Of a DNA stretch of 64,000 nucleotides, positions 17,308 through 25,785 are shown piece by piece; positions within the stretch are counted from its first letter, which is position 1; the number at the start of each line of letters is the position of its first letter. The notes below the pieces were generated by a model. That model was not told the DNA's origin. It saw nothing but the letters and a program-made list of their open reading frames with translations, and did not search any database. The translations under genes and the position numbers were made by a program. The stretch is from positions 3,038,001 through 3,102,000 of the forward strand of contig NZ_CP134867.1 in the NCBI RefSeq assembly GCF_031954525.1, written 5' to 3'. This stretch comes from Dyella sp. BiH032 (lineage in GTDB: Bacteria > Pseudomonadota > Gammaproteobacteria > Xanthomonadales > Rhodanobacteraceae).

Positions 17308-18431
17308 GCGGCCTCCGCCGGATCGTCGGCGCGGATCGTGAAGCGCACCTCGCGCGGTTGCGCGGGCTTGCCGCGCAGCCACGCCGTCTGCCCCAGGCGC
17401 AGGCCGTGGCCGCTGCCGAAACCGGCCAGGCGGCGCGGGCGGCCCAGCCACGCGGGCGGGATGTCGTCCTCGGCCACGGCGATCGAGACCACTGCGTCGA
17501 CATGGCGATCGAACAGGTAATGCACCATCGCCGCCAGGCCGCGGTAGCCGTCGCCGAAGCGGCTTTCGTGCGCTCCGTCGTCCAGGTGCGCGCAGTCCTG
17601 CAGCAACAGGCACAGCCGGGCATAAGGCACCGGCCCGACGTGCAGCGCGACCGCCGCGTGGTTCACCCACACCCGGCGCCCCAGCGGCGCGCCGTCGCGC
17701 AAGCGCCGCGCCCCCAGCAGCGTGCGGTCGCGCGCCTCGATGTCGCGCCACGCACCGACCAGGGCTTCCACCCGCACCGGCGCCTGCAGGTACACGCCCA
17801 GCACGATCTGCGCCTGCGCCGCACTCTTGCGGCCGTTCGCCACCAGCCCGGCCAGGGCCAGCAGCGCACGGCGCGGCAGCGGCACGCGGTGGGCGAGGAT
17901 GGCCGCGCCCTCCCCTTCGAACGGCGTCAGGCCCATCAGGGCCCCGACCGCATCGGCCTGCCGGGTGTACTCCGGCCGCGTCGCGTCGAAGGCCGGCACG
18001 CTGGCCGCCTTCAGTTCGTAGCGCAGCGTGCTGAGGCGGTGGTTGAAGATGTCCAGGAACTCCGCCATCGCCGGGTCGCGCTCGGCCAACCGCTGGCGGA
18101 TCCATTCGGCGAAGCTGTCCGGCAGCGGCCCGAGCACGCCGGACAGCGCGAAGTTCGCCACGAACAGTTCGATACGCGGATCGCGCACCGAACGGCGGCG
18201 TTCGGCGCGTAGCCGGCCGGCGGAGATTTCGCTTCCGGGGAACACCGGCGACATCTCGCCGCGGAAGCGCAGGTGCGCGCCGACCTCGCGCGCACCGCGC
18301 CGGCGCGCGGCCGGGTCTTGCGGCGAGGGCCACGATTGCAGGCGCACCCACTGGAAGAAATCGAAGCTCGCCGGCCGCGCACGCAGCCGGTCGGCTAGAG
18401 GTTCACCTGTGCGCCAGTCAGGGGTTCCCAT
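17304..18431 (-). CDS. tssG: T6SS baseplate protein TssG
   Basis: The 375-residue protein has the TssG start MGTPDWRTGEPLADRL followed by FDFFQWVRL, and later motifs such as FVANFALSGVLGPLP, RDPAMAEFLDIFNHRL and LGRRVWV. It forms the baseplate wedge with TssF, TssE and TssK. ATG 18431 lies 37 nt inside the end of tssF, a longer overlap than the other junctions but supported by the conserved N-terminus. The stop overlaps vgrG by 4 nt. Confidence 0.92.
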   Translation of the reverse strand: MGTPDWRTGEPLADRLRARPASFDFFQWVRLQSWPSPQDPAARRRGAREVGAHLRFRGEMSPVFPGSEISAGRLRAERRRSVRDPRIELFVANFALSGVLGPLPDSFAEWIRQRLAERDPAMAEFLDIFNHRLSTLRYELKAASVPAFDATRPEYTRQADAVGALMGLTPFEGEGAAILAHRVPLPRRALLALAGLVANGRKSAAQAQIVLGVYLQAPVRVEALVGAWRDIEARDRTLLGARRLRDGAPLGRRVWVNHAAVALHVGPVPYARLCLLLQDCAHLDDGAHESRFGDGYRGLAAMVHYLFDRHVDAVVSIAVAEDDIPPAWLGRPRRLAGFGSGHGLRLGQTAWLRGKPAQPREVRFTIRADDPAEAA

Positions 18432-20218
18432 GACTTGAGCTCTCCTCGGCGGTCGGAAGATTCGAGAACCAGTTCGACGACAGTGTTGACCTCCGCGTAA
18501 AGCGCCAGGAAACGGTGCAGCACGCTGCCGAACAGCACGGCGCTGCCTCCTTCGAAATGCCCCAGGTCCACCTGCACGCGTACCTGCAGGCAGTCGACGA
18601 AGCCGCGCCAGGCCTCGCGCAGCGGCATGCGACGTTGCACGCGGCGCGTGGACAGCGCGCGCAGGCCATCGATCTGGCGATAGCCGGTGAGACTGGCCGG
18701 GCCCACGTGCAGCCGCAGCATGTTCTTGAGCACTGGCGGCCCGCGCCGCCCGTCCACCAGCGAGAGATGGTTGAGGCACAGCTGCGAGACCAGCGCCCAC
18801 GGCCGTTCGCCCACCATCTGCGGCGGCTGGTTCGGCGTGGGTTTGCAGGCGACCTTGAGCGATGCCACCGGCCCGGCGCCTTCGAGGAACAGCACGCTGC
18901 CGACCAGCAGCTGCGACGGCAACCGGCGGTTGGTGCACAGCGCGGTACCGCCGATCATCTCCTCCGGCGGCAACACCGTGTCGAACTCCGGGTCCAGGAA
19001 CGACACATAGGTCTCGGTGCCGTGCACCGCGCCGGTCTGGTTCACCTCGCGGCGCGTGGCATAGAAGTAGTCGATCTTGTCCAGCCGCTGCATGTCGTCC
19101 AGCGCGAAGTACGGCGCGATCGGTCGCGGGCTGCGGTCCGGACGGATCGAAACCAGTTCTTCGAGGCTGTAGATCTCGCAGTAACGGTGGTTCTGCTCGT
19201 CCGCGACCAGGCGGTACTCGTAGTGCCGCTGGTCCAGCACGAACGGCTCGATGCGCTGCGGGAACAGGTTGATCAGCGGCAGGCAATTAAGCCGCAGCAG
19301 CTGGCGGTCGTAGTAGTGGTCCTTCGACGGCGGCACATCGAGCAAGAACAGCAGGTCGAACTCGCGGTCCACGCCCGACAGGTCCATGCCCGCCACGTCG
19401 AAGAACAGGAACTTCTGCGGAAACGCGAAGTACTCCTGCACCAGCCGGTAGCCCGGATGCGTCAGCGGGTTGGCGCCGAGCACCGCCTCGTCCGGTGCGA
19501 AGCCGCGCCACTTGAGCTGGCCGGCATCGAGGTAACGCAGTTCGCCGGTGGACGGGATGCGCACCGCCATCCGCACCAGGTGCATGGCCAGCGCGTCGTA
19601 CAGCGCATAGGCGTGCTTGTGCTCAGCATGGATGCAGAACCGCAGGAATGGCATCTTCATCGCGTGCACGGGTTCCTTGCCCATGCAAGTGACGGTGGCG
19701 CGGACGATCGAGGCGGTACGGGTATCCGCCGGATCCAGCGGGTAGGCGTTGGCCGCCATCGCGTCCACGTGGGTGATCTTCAGCGGCCACAGCGGCGTGT
19801 CGTAGCAGGTGCGGAAACGGCAGCGCACCTGCTGGCCGGTGTCATTGGTGGCCAGCGCGTAGACGTAGCGCCCGCGTTCGAGCGTGGCGCCGTGCGCGAA
19901 ATTGGCGCCGTCCGGGCGCACGTCGATCTCGCCCACCACCATGGACGGCAGCGGCGCCTCCAGGTGCGGATAGAGCTGGGCCAGCAGCGCGTTCGGCAGC
20001 ACCGCCTGGTCGGTTTCCAGCTGGTAACGCAGCCGTCCGCTCAGCCAGGCGAACGACTGCATGAGCATTTCCACGTGCGGATCGCTGCTGCGTCCGCCGC
20101 TCAGTTCCAGCTCCTTGGCGATGGCGGGAAAGGACGCGCCGAAATCCACCGCCTCGTCGCGCAGCGAGGCCAGTTCCTGCTCGTACCACATCTTCAGCCG
20201 GGGCGCGTCGGCGTTCAT
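18395..20218 (-). CDS. tssF: T6SS baseplate protein TssF
   Basis: The 607-residue protein matches TssF/VasA. It has an N-terminal YEQELASLRDEAVDFGASFP, SSDPHVEMLMQSFAWLSGRL, QLYPHLEAPLPSM, and a C-terminal region with GTEVTV-like strands ending in AEVNTVVELVLESSDRRGE. Two TssF copies per wedge wrap TssG. ATG 20218 overlaps the tssE stop by 4 nt. An in-frame extension to 20461 is shadow of tssE and is excluded. Confidence 0.95.
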   Translation of the reverse strand: MNADAPRLKMWYEQELASLRDEAVDFGASFPAIAKELELSGGRSSDPHVEMLMQSFAWLSGRLRYQLETDQAVLPNALLAQLYPHLEAPLPSMVVGEIDVRPDGANFAHGATLERGRYVYALATNDTGQQVRCRFRTCYDTPLWPLKITHVDAMAANAYPLDPADTRTASIVRATVTCMGKEPVHAMKMPFLRFCIHAEHKHAYALYDALAMHLVRMAVRIPSTGELRYLDAGQLKWRGFAPDEAVLGANPLTHPGYRLVQEYFAFPQKFLFFDVAGMDLSGVDREFDLLFLLDVPPSKDHYYDRQLLRLNCLPLINLFPQRIEPFVLDQRHYEYRLVADEQNHRYCEIYSLEELVSIRPDRSPRPIAPYFALDDMQRLDKIDYFYATRREVNQTGAVHGTETYVSFLDPEFDTVLPPEEMIGGTALCTNRRLPSQLLVGSVLFLEGAGPVASLKVACKPTPNQPPQMVGERPWALVSQLCLNHLSLVDGRRGPPVLKNMLRLHVGPASLTGYRQIDGLRALSTRRVQRRMPLREAWRGFVDCLQVRVQVDLGHFEGGSAVLFGSVLHRFLALYAEVNTVVELVLESSDRRGELKSWEPLTGAQVNL

Positions 20219-20634
20219 GCCAGCGACTCCGGGCAAGGCAGTTCGAAGCGGAACGGGTTGGCCTCGCCTTCGATCAGCACGTTGCCATGCACGACCAGGG
20301 CATACGGTCGCATGGCCTCGCCCGTGGCCAGCCATTCCAGCCGCGGCGTCCGCAGGCGCGGCTCGAAGCGCGCGATGGCCGCGAGCAGCCGTGCGCCGAA
20401 GCGCTCGTGATCGGTCATGCCGATCGAGGTGTCCACGATCGGCGGCATGCCGAACTCGCACACCCTCGCCCCGCGCACGCCTTCATAAGGGCGGCACTCC
20501 ACGATGCGCTGGATCTGTGCGGCGACAGCCGCGGCCGGATCGAACGGCGGCGCCAGGCCCATGTCCGGCTCACTGCGATTGACCAGCCGCTCCAGCAGAA
20601 ATTGCACGAGCCCTCTCCTCCGCCCCGGCAGCAT
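20215..20634 (-). CDS. tssE: T6SS baseplate wedge protein TssE (gp25-like)
   Basis: This 139-residue gp25/lysozyme-like wedge protein has the characteristic order of an N-terminal LLERL, an AAQIQRIVECRP segment, YEG near the middle, and ERFGARLLAAIARFEPRLRTPRLE preceding a C-terminal beta strand pair (VVHGNVLIEGEANPFRFEL). It starts sheath polymerisation from the baseplate. It is preceded by a 95-nt gap after hcp and is translationally coupled to tssF. Confidence 0.9.
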   Translation of the reverse strand: MLPGRRRGLVQFLLERLVNRSEPDMGLAPPFDPAAAVAAQIQRIVECRPYEGVRGARVCEFGMPPIVDTSIGMTDHERFGARLLAAIARFEPRLRTPRLEWLATGEAMRPYALVVHGNVLIEGEANPFRFELPCPESLA

Positions 20635-20729
20635 CGATGCCCGGCAGAACCTTGGTGTTCAAACCGCTGTGCGGCAGCGACATCCCGCCGGCGCGCGTGT
20701 GCGCACGCCGCCCGGACCGTTTTCCTAGT

Positions 20730-21296
20730 TCACGTGGTGAACTGCCCGATCGGGCGGTTGCGCGCGATCGACCAGCCGGCCGCCAGGTTGCCGGAGGTAT
20801 TCATGTCGGCCTCCTGCACCGTGTACGTCCATAGCACTTCGGTGAAGTTGAGCTTGAACTGCTCGGTCGGCATGTCGTCCGGATTGGACTGGAACTGGAT
20901 CTCGCTGATGATCGCGTCGCGCAGCTCGATGGTGAGGATGTTGGCGGTCTTCTCGCCCGAGTTGCGCGCGATGTAGATCTTGGTGGGGTTCTTCTCGCCC
21001 TTGCCCAGCGGCTGCGCGCGCAGGCAGTACTCGTAGAACTTGACCGAGGTCTTGTCCACGTACTTCACGCAGGTGAACTCGGTGATGATCGGACGGCCGG
21101 AAGTACGCGCCGAGTTGCTCACGTCGGTGGTGATCTGCTGCTTCATGCCCTGGTGCACGGAGACCAGCTCCAGGCATTGGCCCAGCTTGAGCACTTCGTC
21201 GCGCCACTGGTCGTCGATCAGGCTTCCACCGCCCTTCCAGCCGTTGGGGCCGCCGAAGATCGATGAATCGCCCGGTTGCAAGAGAATGAGGTCCAT
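20730..21296 (-). CDS. hcp: T6SS tube protein Hcp (TssD)
   Basis: This 188-residue tube subunit starts MDLILLQPGDSSIFGG and contains the Hcp signatures of two tube-forming sheets around TSGRPIITEFTCVKYVDKTSVKFYEYCLRAQPL, with a C-terminal LNFTEVLWTYTVQE. It is slightly longer than common 160-172-residue Hcp, with extra residues at the C-terminal tail (NLAAGWSIARNRPIGQF). Hcp hexamers stack inside the sheath and carry small cargo. It lies 39 nt after tssBC. A short perfect inverted repeat (AGTTCAC/GTGAACT) spans the stop codon and may protect the 3' end of the abundant message. Confidence 0.93.
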   Translation of the reverse strand: MDLILLQPGDSSIFGGPNGWKGGGSLIDDQWRDEVLKLGQCLELVSVHQGMKQQITTDVSNSARTSGRPIITEFTCVKYVDKTSVKFYEYCLRAQPLGKGEKNPTKIYIARNSGEKTANILTIELRDAIISEIQFQSNPDDMPTEQFKLNFTEVLWTYTVQEADMNTSGNLAAGWSIARNRPIGQFTT

Positions 21297-21335
21297 GGTC
21301 GCTCCTGGTTGTGGTCGGTGGGCATGCCTGCGGCA

Positions 21336-23699
21336 TCAGCCCGCCGGGAGATCCGCCACCAGGCGAATCGACGTGGTCAGTTCTTCGAGCTGGAAGTGCG
21401 GCTTGATGAACACCGTGGCCTTGTACGAGCCGGGCGATCCGGGCACGTCGGTCACGGTGATCTGCGCGGCGCGCAACGGATAGCTTGCCTTCACTTCCTG
21501 CGAGGCGTTGTCGTCCAGCAGCACGTACTGCGCGATCCAGCTGTTGAGATAGGCCTCGATGTTGCCGCGGGTGAGGAACGCGCCGATCTTCTTGCGCATG
21601 ATCACCTTGATGTAGTGCGCGAAGCGCGACGCCGCCAGGATGTACGGCAGCATCGCCGACAACTTGGCGTTGGCATTGGCCTCGTCGCTGATGTACTGGC
21701 GCGGCAGGTTGGCGGTCTGCCCGCCGAAGAACGCCGCCTGGCCGGTGCCCTTGCAGTTGCACAGCGCGATGAAGCCCAGGTCGTTGAGCTCCTTCTCGCG
21801 CCGGTCGGTGATGGACACTTCGGTCGGGCAGATCATGTTCACCAGGTCCGCATCGTCGCGGTAGGTGAACACCGGCAGCCCGTCGACCAGGCCGCCGCCT
21901 TCCACGCCGCGGATCGCGGCGGTCCAGTGGTACAACGCGAACGAATGCGTGATGCGCTCGGCCAGCGCATAGGCCGCGTTGCCCCACAGGAAGGCGTTGT
22001 GGTCCGGACCGTCGGGTCCGGTCACCGTCTCCTCGTAGCGCAGGCCTTCGGCCGGGCGCGCGTCTTTGCCGTACGGCAGGCGCATCAGGATGTGCGGCAG
22101 CGCGAGGGCGACGTAGCGCGAGTCCTCGCTACCGCGGAATTCCACCCACTGCGCCATTTCCGGCGACTCGAACAGCTGGCTCAGATCGCGCGGCTTGGCC
22201 AGCTTGTCGAAACCGTCCAGCCCGAACAGCCCCGGCGCGGCGGCCGCGATGAACGGCGCGTGCGCGGAAGCGGCCACTTTGGTCATGTTCGACAGCAGCG
22301 ACATGCTGGCCGGCGTGTGGTCGAACTCGTAGCCACCCACCAGCAGGCTGTACGGCGAGCCGCCATAGGTGCCGAACTCGGCCTCGTAGATCATCTTGAA
22401 GATGCAGCTCTGGTCGAAATCGGCCGCCTTCTCCAGTTCCTTGCGCAGCTCGTCCATGCCGGCGTTGAACACGCGCAGCTTGAGCAGCTTGCCGCTTTCG
22501 GTGCGCGACACCACGTAGTACAGGCCGCGCCAGGTAGCTTCCAGATCCTTGAACGACTTGGCGTGCAGGATGGCATCCAGCTGCACGCCGATCTGCACGT
22601 CGATGCCGCCGGCACGCTCGTCGATCAGGCCGCTGGCGCCGAGCGCCACCTGGGTGAGTTCCTTGTTGCCCATCGGCCCGAGGATCTCGTTGGCGAAGCG
22701 GCCGGCCAGCCGACGCGCCTTGCTCAGCGGATCGATCGAGAGGAAGGCCTGCTGGCGCTCCGCCGCGAGCGCGGCCTGGCGCTTGGCCAGGTCTGCCGCG
22801 GCGTCGTTCTGCGCCTGTGCGGCGAGCAGCGCGACGTCGGCGTCGTCCTTGTCCTTCTTGGCTTTGACCGCGGCCGCGTTGGCGTCGGCGATCGCCTGGT
22901 CGCCCTTGGCCTTGCCCGCCGCATCCTGCGCCTTGCCCAGCGCGGTCGCCGCGTCGGCGGCCGCCTTCTGCGCCGCCGTGAGCGCGCCCGCGGCGGTCTT
23001 GGCCGCATCGTCCGCGCTGGCGGAGGCCGCCACGGCCGCATCCGCAGCCTGCTTGGCCGAGGCCGCCGCCTGCGCATTGCCGGCCATCTGCGCGGCCAGC
23101 AAGCTGACCAGCGCACCGGGCACGGCGGCGCCGGTCGCGTTGGCGGGCGGATTGTCCTGCGCATCGACCTTCGCCGCGGCCCACGCGTCCGGCGAGGCGT
23201 CGCCGAAGGTGGTCTTGAGCGCGCCCGTCGCTTCGGCGTCGAGCGTGGTGTGATCGAGCAGCGAGGCCAGCGCATCGTTGCATTCGGCCATCGACTGCAG
23301 CGCGCGCAGGTCGGCGCGTGCGTCGTAGCGCTGCCGCAGGCTGGGCACCGCATTGACGATCGCCAGCGGCTCGAAGTCGGCCAGGCTGGTGAAGCGCAGC
23401 TCGCCCGTGAGCTTCTTGCCGTTGCCGGCGATGGTGTCCGCGATCCCGTTCAATTTGATCAGCGGCGTACTGTCCGCCAGGATCTTGTCGAACGATTCGC
23501 CATCGATGTCGCGCATGCGCCGGTCCTTCATGGCCGGCAGCGCACTCGCATCGAGCTCGCCGGAAAGGTTGGCGAACATGCCGACGATGAAAGCCAGCTC
23601 CACCTTCTCGCTCGAGCCGCCCGTCTCGACGTCGTACGTAATGCGCACGCGCGGCGGCCTCACACGCAATAGCTTCTGTTGAATGCTCTCGACAGTCAT
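21336..23699 (-). CDS. tssBC: Fused TssB-TssC contractile sheath protein
   Basis: One uninterrupted 787-residue frame contains both sheath subunits. Residues 1-150 are a TssB/VipA domain (PPRVRITYDVETGGSSEKVELAF, MFANLSGE, FTSLADFEP, LRALQSMAECNDALASLL). Residues 151-315 are a linker, strongly Ala/Lys/Asp-rich from 200 to 315 and probably helical. Residues 316-787 are a TssC/VipB domain (DIQIGVQLDAILH-like start, LEATWRGLYYVVSRT, FGTYGGSPYSLLVGGYEFDH, then WCC-free NCKGTGQAAFFGGQ). TssB and TssC are normally separate adjacent genes. Here no stop, start or frameshift separates them and the linker keeps coding codon usage. It is the first gene of the cluster and is preceded by a sigma-54-like promoter. 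Confidence 0.93.
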   Translation of the reverse strand: MTVESIQQKLLRVRPPRVRITYDVETGGSSEKVELAFIVGMFANLSGELDASALPAMKDRRMRDIDGESFDKILADSTPLIKLNGIADTIAGNGKKLTGELRFTSLADFEPLAIVNAVPSLRQRYDARADLRALQSMAECNDALASLLDHTTLDAEATGALKTTFGDASPDAWAAAKVDAQDNPPANATGAAVPGALVSLLAAQMAGNAQAAASAKQAADAAVAASASADDAAKTAAGALTAAQKAAADAATALGKAQDAAGKAKGDQAIADANAAAVKAKKDKDDADVALLAAQAQNDAAADLAKRQAALAAERQQAFLSIDPLSKARRLAGRFANEILGPMGNKELTQVALGASGLIDERAGGIDVQIGVQLDAILHAKSFKDLEATWRGLYYVVSRTESGKLLKLRVFNAGMDELRKELEKAADFDQSCIFKMIYEAEFGTYGGSPYSLLVGGYEFDHTPASMSLLSNMTKVAASAHAPFIAAAAPGLFGLDGFDKLAKPRDLSQLFESPEMAQWVEFRGSEDSRYVALALPHILMRLPYGKDARPAEGLRYEETVTGPDGPDHNAFLWGNAAYALAERITHSFALYHWTAAIRGVEGGGLVDGLPVFTYRDDADLVNMICPTEVSITDRREKELNDLGFIALCNCKGTGQAAFFGGQTANLPRQYISDEANANAKLSAMLPYILAASRFAHYIKVIMRKKIGAFLTRGNIEAYLNSWIAQYVLLDDNASQEVKASYPLRAAQITVTDVPGSPGSYKATVFIKPHFQLEELTTSIRLVADLPAG

Positions 23700-23777
23700 G
23701 TACAGGCCTCATCTCGGTAGGCGGCTGCAAAGTTCCCTGCGTCTCGAACGCTGCCGCACGCGTTGCGGGAAGAACTA

Positions 23778-23794
23778 ATCAAGAGGCGTGCCAA
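23778..23794 (-). promoter_or_regulatory. Sigma-54-like promoter of the T6SS operon
   Basis: Read on the minus strand the sequence is TTGGCACG-CCTC-TTGAT. The -24 element is a full match to the sigma-54 consensus. Ten bases separate GG from the -12 dinucleotide, as required, but the -12 dinucleotide is GA rather than GC. It ends about 80 nt before the tssBC ATG, and a sigma-54 activator is encoded at 26.0-27.1 kb. The GC to GA change may weaken it. Confidence 0.6.
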
Positions 23795-24095
23795 CGGTGA
23801 GGAATGGCGGTTTGATGCGGTTTTTGCGGGTGGATTGGGAGATGTGGGCAATAGGGTTGTGTGGTTTTTCACACGGAGGTGCGAGGAGGGTCGAGGCGAA
23901 TGTGGTGACGTGTGGGATTGAATTGATTCGGATTGATGGCGGCGCGAATGGTCATCGAGGCGATGAGTGGAAAAGCTCACGGTGTGTCGGGGTGTGCACA
24001 CTAGTGGCCGAAGTAGGATGGACGTTGAGCGGTTCGGTGCTCGGAGTTGCTCGCCTTGTTGTGGCGCAGCAACGCGGCTTCGTTGCCATGCTTCC
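23795..24095. other. Non-coding stretch upstream of the T6SS operon
   Basis: No convincing gene is seen. The segment is less GC-rich than the flanking genes and has several GTGTG and GATTG-type short repeats. It is where upstream activator sites for the sigma-54-dependent promoter would be expected, but none could be assigned by eye. Confidence 0.4.
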
Positions 24096-24264
24096 GCGAG
24101 CACCCGCCCCTCATCCCGCCTTCTCCCCGGAGGGGAGAAGGAGAAGTGAATACCGAGGCAAGCAAAACAAAAACAAGAGCGAGCGAAGCGACGCTCCGAA
24201 TGCTCTTGATCTCCCGGGTTCCCTTCGCGGCGGTGAGGGCTGGACGATCAGGCCGCCCAAGGCG

Positions 24265-24292
24265 GGCGGGGACAGGACGTCCCCGCCTTTTT
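24265..24292 (+). terminator. Terminator-like hairpin inside the composite repeat
   Basis: A 9-bp perfect stem GGCGGGGAC/GTCCCCGCC with a 5-nt loop is followed directly by five T on the plus strand. The shape is that of an intrinsic terminator, although no plus-strand gene ends here. The T run also forms the first arm of the next hairpin, so the two structures are mutually exclusive. Confidence 0.5.
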
Positions 24293-24397
24293 GATCAGGG
24301 CATGGATGCCCTGTCAAAAAGCCCGGCCAGCCCTCAACGCACCCGCAGCAGCGAAGGCTACGGAGGGCGCCGCGCAGGGGGCCCTTCTTCTTGGTTA

Positions 24398-25515
24398 GGC
24401 GGTGTCAATCTAGAAGTGCATCATCGATGGCCTGAGCGAGGTCATCGTGCCCCATGGCACGCATGAACATCTCCGCCGGACAGTGGTAGCCCAAGGTGGC
24501 TCGGGGCCGAAGGTTCATCTCCTGAGCGATGGCATCCAGCGCTCGCTGGCTATGCACGGACAGATCGGTGCCTTTAGGGAGGTACTGCCGCAGCAGGCCG
24601 TTGGTGTTTTCGCAGATGCCCCGCTGCCAGGGGCTGCGCGGATCGGCGAAATAAATGCTCAAGCCGGTACGTTCGGACAAGGTCTTGTACAGCGCCATTT
24701 CCTTGCCCTGGTCATAGGTCAGTGTCTGGCGAAGCTCCGGCGGCACGCCCTGGAAGGCGCGACTGAAGCCCTCCAGCGCCTCCTGGGCCGAACACCCCTT
24801 CATCTTGACCAGCTTCAGGAACAAAGTGCGTCGATCCACCAGCACCCCCACCGACGATCGGTTACGCGCCCCCTTGAGGAAGTCGCCTTCCCAATGGCCT
24901 GGTAACAGGCGCTCGTTGGCCTCCGGCGGGCGGTCATGAATACTCGGCAGATCCTGCATGCGGCCGCGCCGGTTCGCCCCTTGGCCACGCGGACGGCGTG
25001 CGCACTTGTGTTGGCGCAGCAAGGCCACCAGCTCACGCCGCAGTTCGCCACGCGGCATGGCATAAATCGCGGTGTAGATCGTCTCATGGGACACGTGTTT
25101 GGCCGGCTCGTCAGGATGCTGCCGGCGCAGTGTGCGGCTCACTTCTTGCGGTGACCAGCGGCGCGCTAACAGCTGGCGCACCAGGGGCCACAAGACCCCA
25201 TCACGATGTAGCTTGCGCCGTCGGCGTGCCTTGCGCGCGAGCCGTCGAGCCCGCGCACCGGCACGGCGGGCGTCATAGCCAAGTGTCGGACGACCCATGC
25301 GCGGACGCTCCGCCGGTTCGCGGTGCCCATTACGCGCCAATTCCCGGGAAATCGTGCTAGCCGAACGGCCTAGCAGCCGTGCCAGCTGCCGAGCGCTCTC
25401 GCCGCGTGCCTTGCCCACCATGATCGCGCCCCGTTCTTCGGCGCTCAGATGGCTGTAATGCTGTCCCATGCATCACCGTGTCGTGGGGGTGGTGCACTTG
25501 ATGTTAGAGACCGCC
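24398..25515 (-). mobile_element. IS30-family insertion sequence, 1118 bp, complete
   Basis: Imperfect 26-bp terminal inverted repeats (19/26 matching; outer GGCGGT, inner AAGTGCA) lie at 24398-24423 and 25490-25515. The element is flanked by TTA on both sides (24395-24397 and 25516-25518). The related repeat at 56000-56002 has a single TTA with no insertion, which gives the empty site and fixes the ends. One transposase gene occupies almost the whole length. Confidence 0.93.
24405..25469 (-). CDS. IS30-family transposase
   Basis: The 354-residue transposase is apparently intact. The N-terminal helix-turn-helix (HLSAEERGAIMVGKARGESARQLARLLGRSASTISREL) binds the ends. The catalytic core shows the DDE triad in GHWEGDFL, TYDQGKE and ENTNGLLRQYLPKG, diagnostic of IS30. 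The start is 46 nt inside the right inverted repeat and the stop is inside the left one. The frame is undamaged, suggesting a recent or still active insertion. It separates the T6SS operon from its presumed activator gene. Confidence 0.95.
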   Translation of the reverse strand: MGQHYSHLSAEERGAIMVGKARGESARQLARLLGRSASTISRELARNGHREPAERPRMGRPTLGYDARRAGARARRLARKARRRRKLHRDGVLWPLVRQLLARRWSPQEVSRTLRRQHPDEPAKHVSHETIYTAIYAMPRGELRRELVALLRQHKCARRPRGQGANRRGRMQDLPSIHDRPPEANERLLPGHWEGDFLKGARNRSSVGVLVDRRTLFLKLVKMKGCSAQEALEGFSRAFQGVPPELRQTLTYDQGKEMALYKTLSERTGLSIYFADPRSPWQRGICENTNGLLRQYLPKGTDLSVHSQRALDAIAQEMNLRPRATLGYHCPAEMFMRAMGHDDLAQAIDDALLD

Positions 25516-25785
25516 TTACTTCTTCTTGGGCAAGCAAGAAGAAGTAACTCGCTCTTCGGCAGGAGAGCGAAACCCTCGCCCCGCAAGGGGCGAGACAAGG
25601 CTGGCGATAAGGCGACAACCGAGCCGTGTCGCCCCTGGGTCCCGGCCTACGTCGCAATGACGAGGATAAGCGGACACGCCCTCGAACAAACACCCATCAA
25701 ACCACGCAAACGCCGAAGGCAAAACCAGGCGCCCACAAAAAACCGAAAACCGGGAATCGACCACCGGAACCGGCCAAAGAAAGAA

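Larger units (their letters stand above)
24096..25606. repeat. Composite hairpin repeat, copy 1, interrupted by the IS30 element
   Basis: Bases 24096-24397 plus 25516-25606 match, in order and with high identity, a block at 55689-56110. The unit is a chain of hairpins: a 9-bp CTTCTCCCC/GGGGAGAAG stem; a GGCGGGGAC/GTCCCCGCC stem followed by T5 at 24265-24292; a 15-bp stem at 24288-24320; a 13-bp TTACTTCTTCTTG stem at 25516-25547; and CTCGCCCC/GGGGCGAG near 25594-25606. The IS30 element sits at the foot of the fourth hairpin. Small open frames across the unit are by-products. Confidence 0.85.

Noticed and set aside
23788..24294. ORFs in the composite repeats (also 55650-56051 and 55793-56392)
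   Set aside because: They translate hairpin arms (for example PPQAGGDRTSPPF) and occur wherever the repeat does. They have no independent start signals and are likely spurious gene calls.
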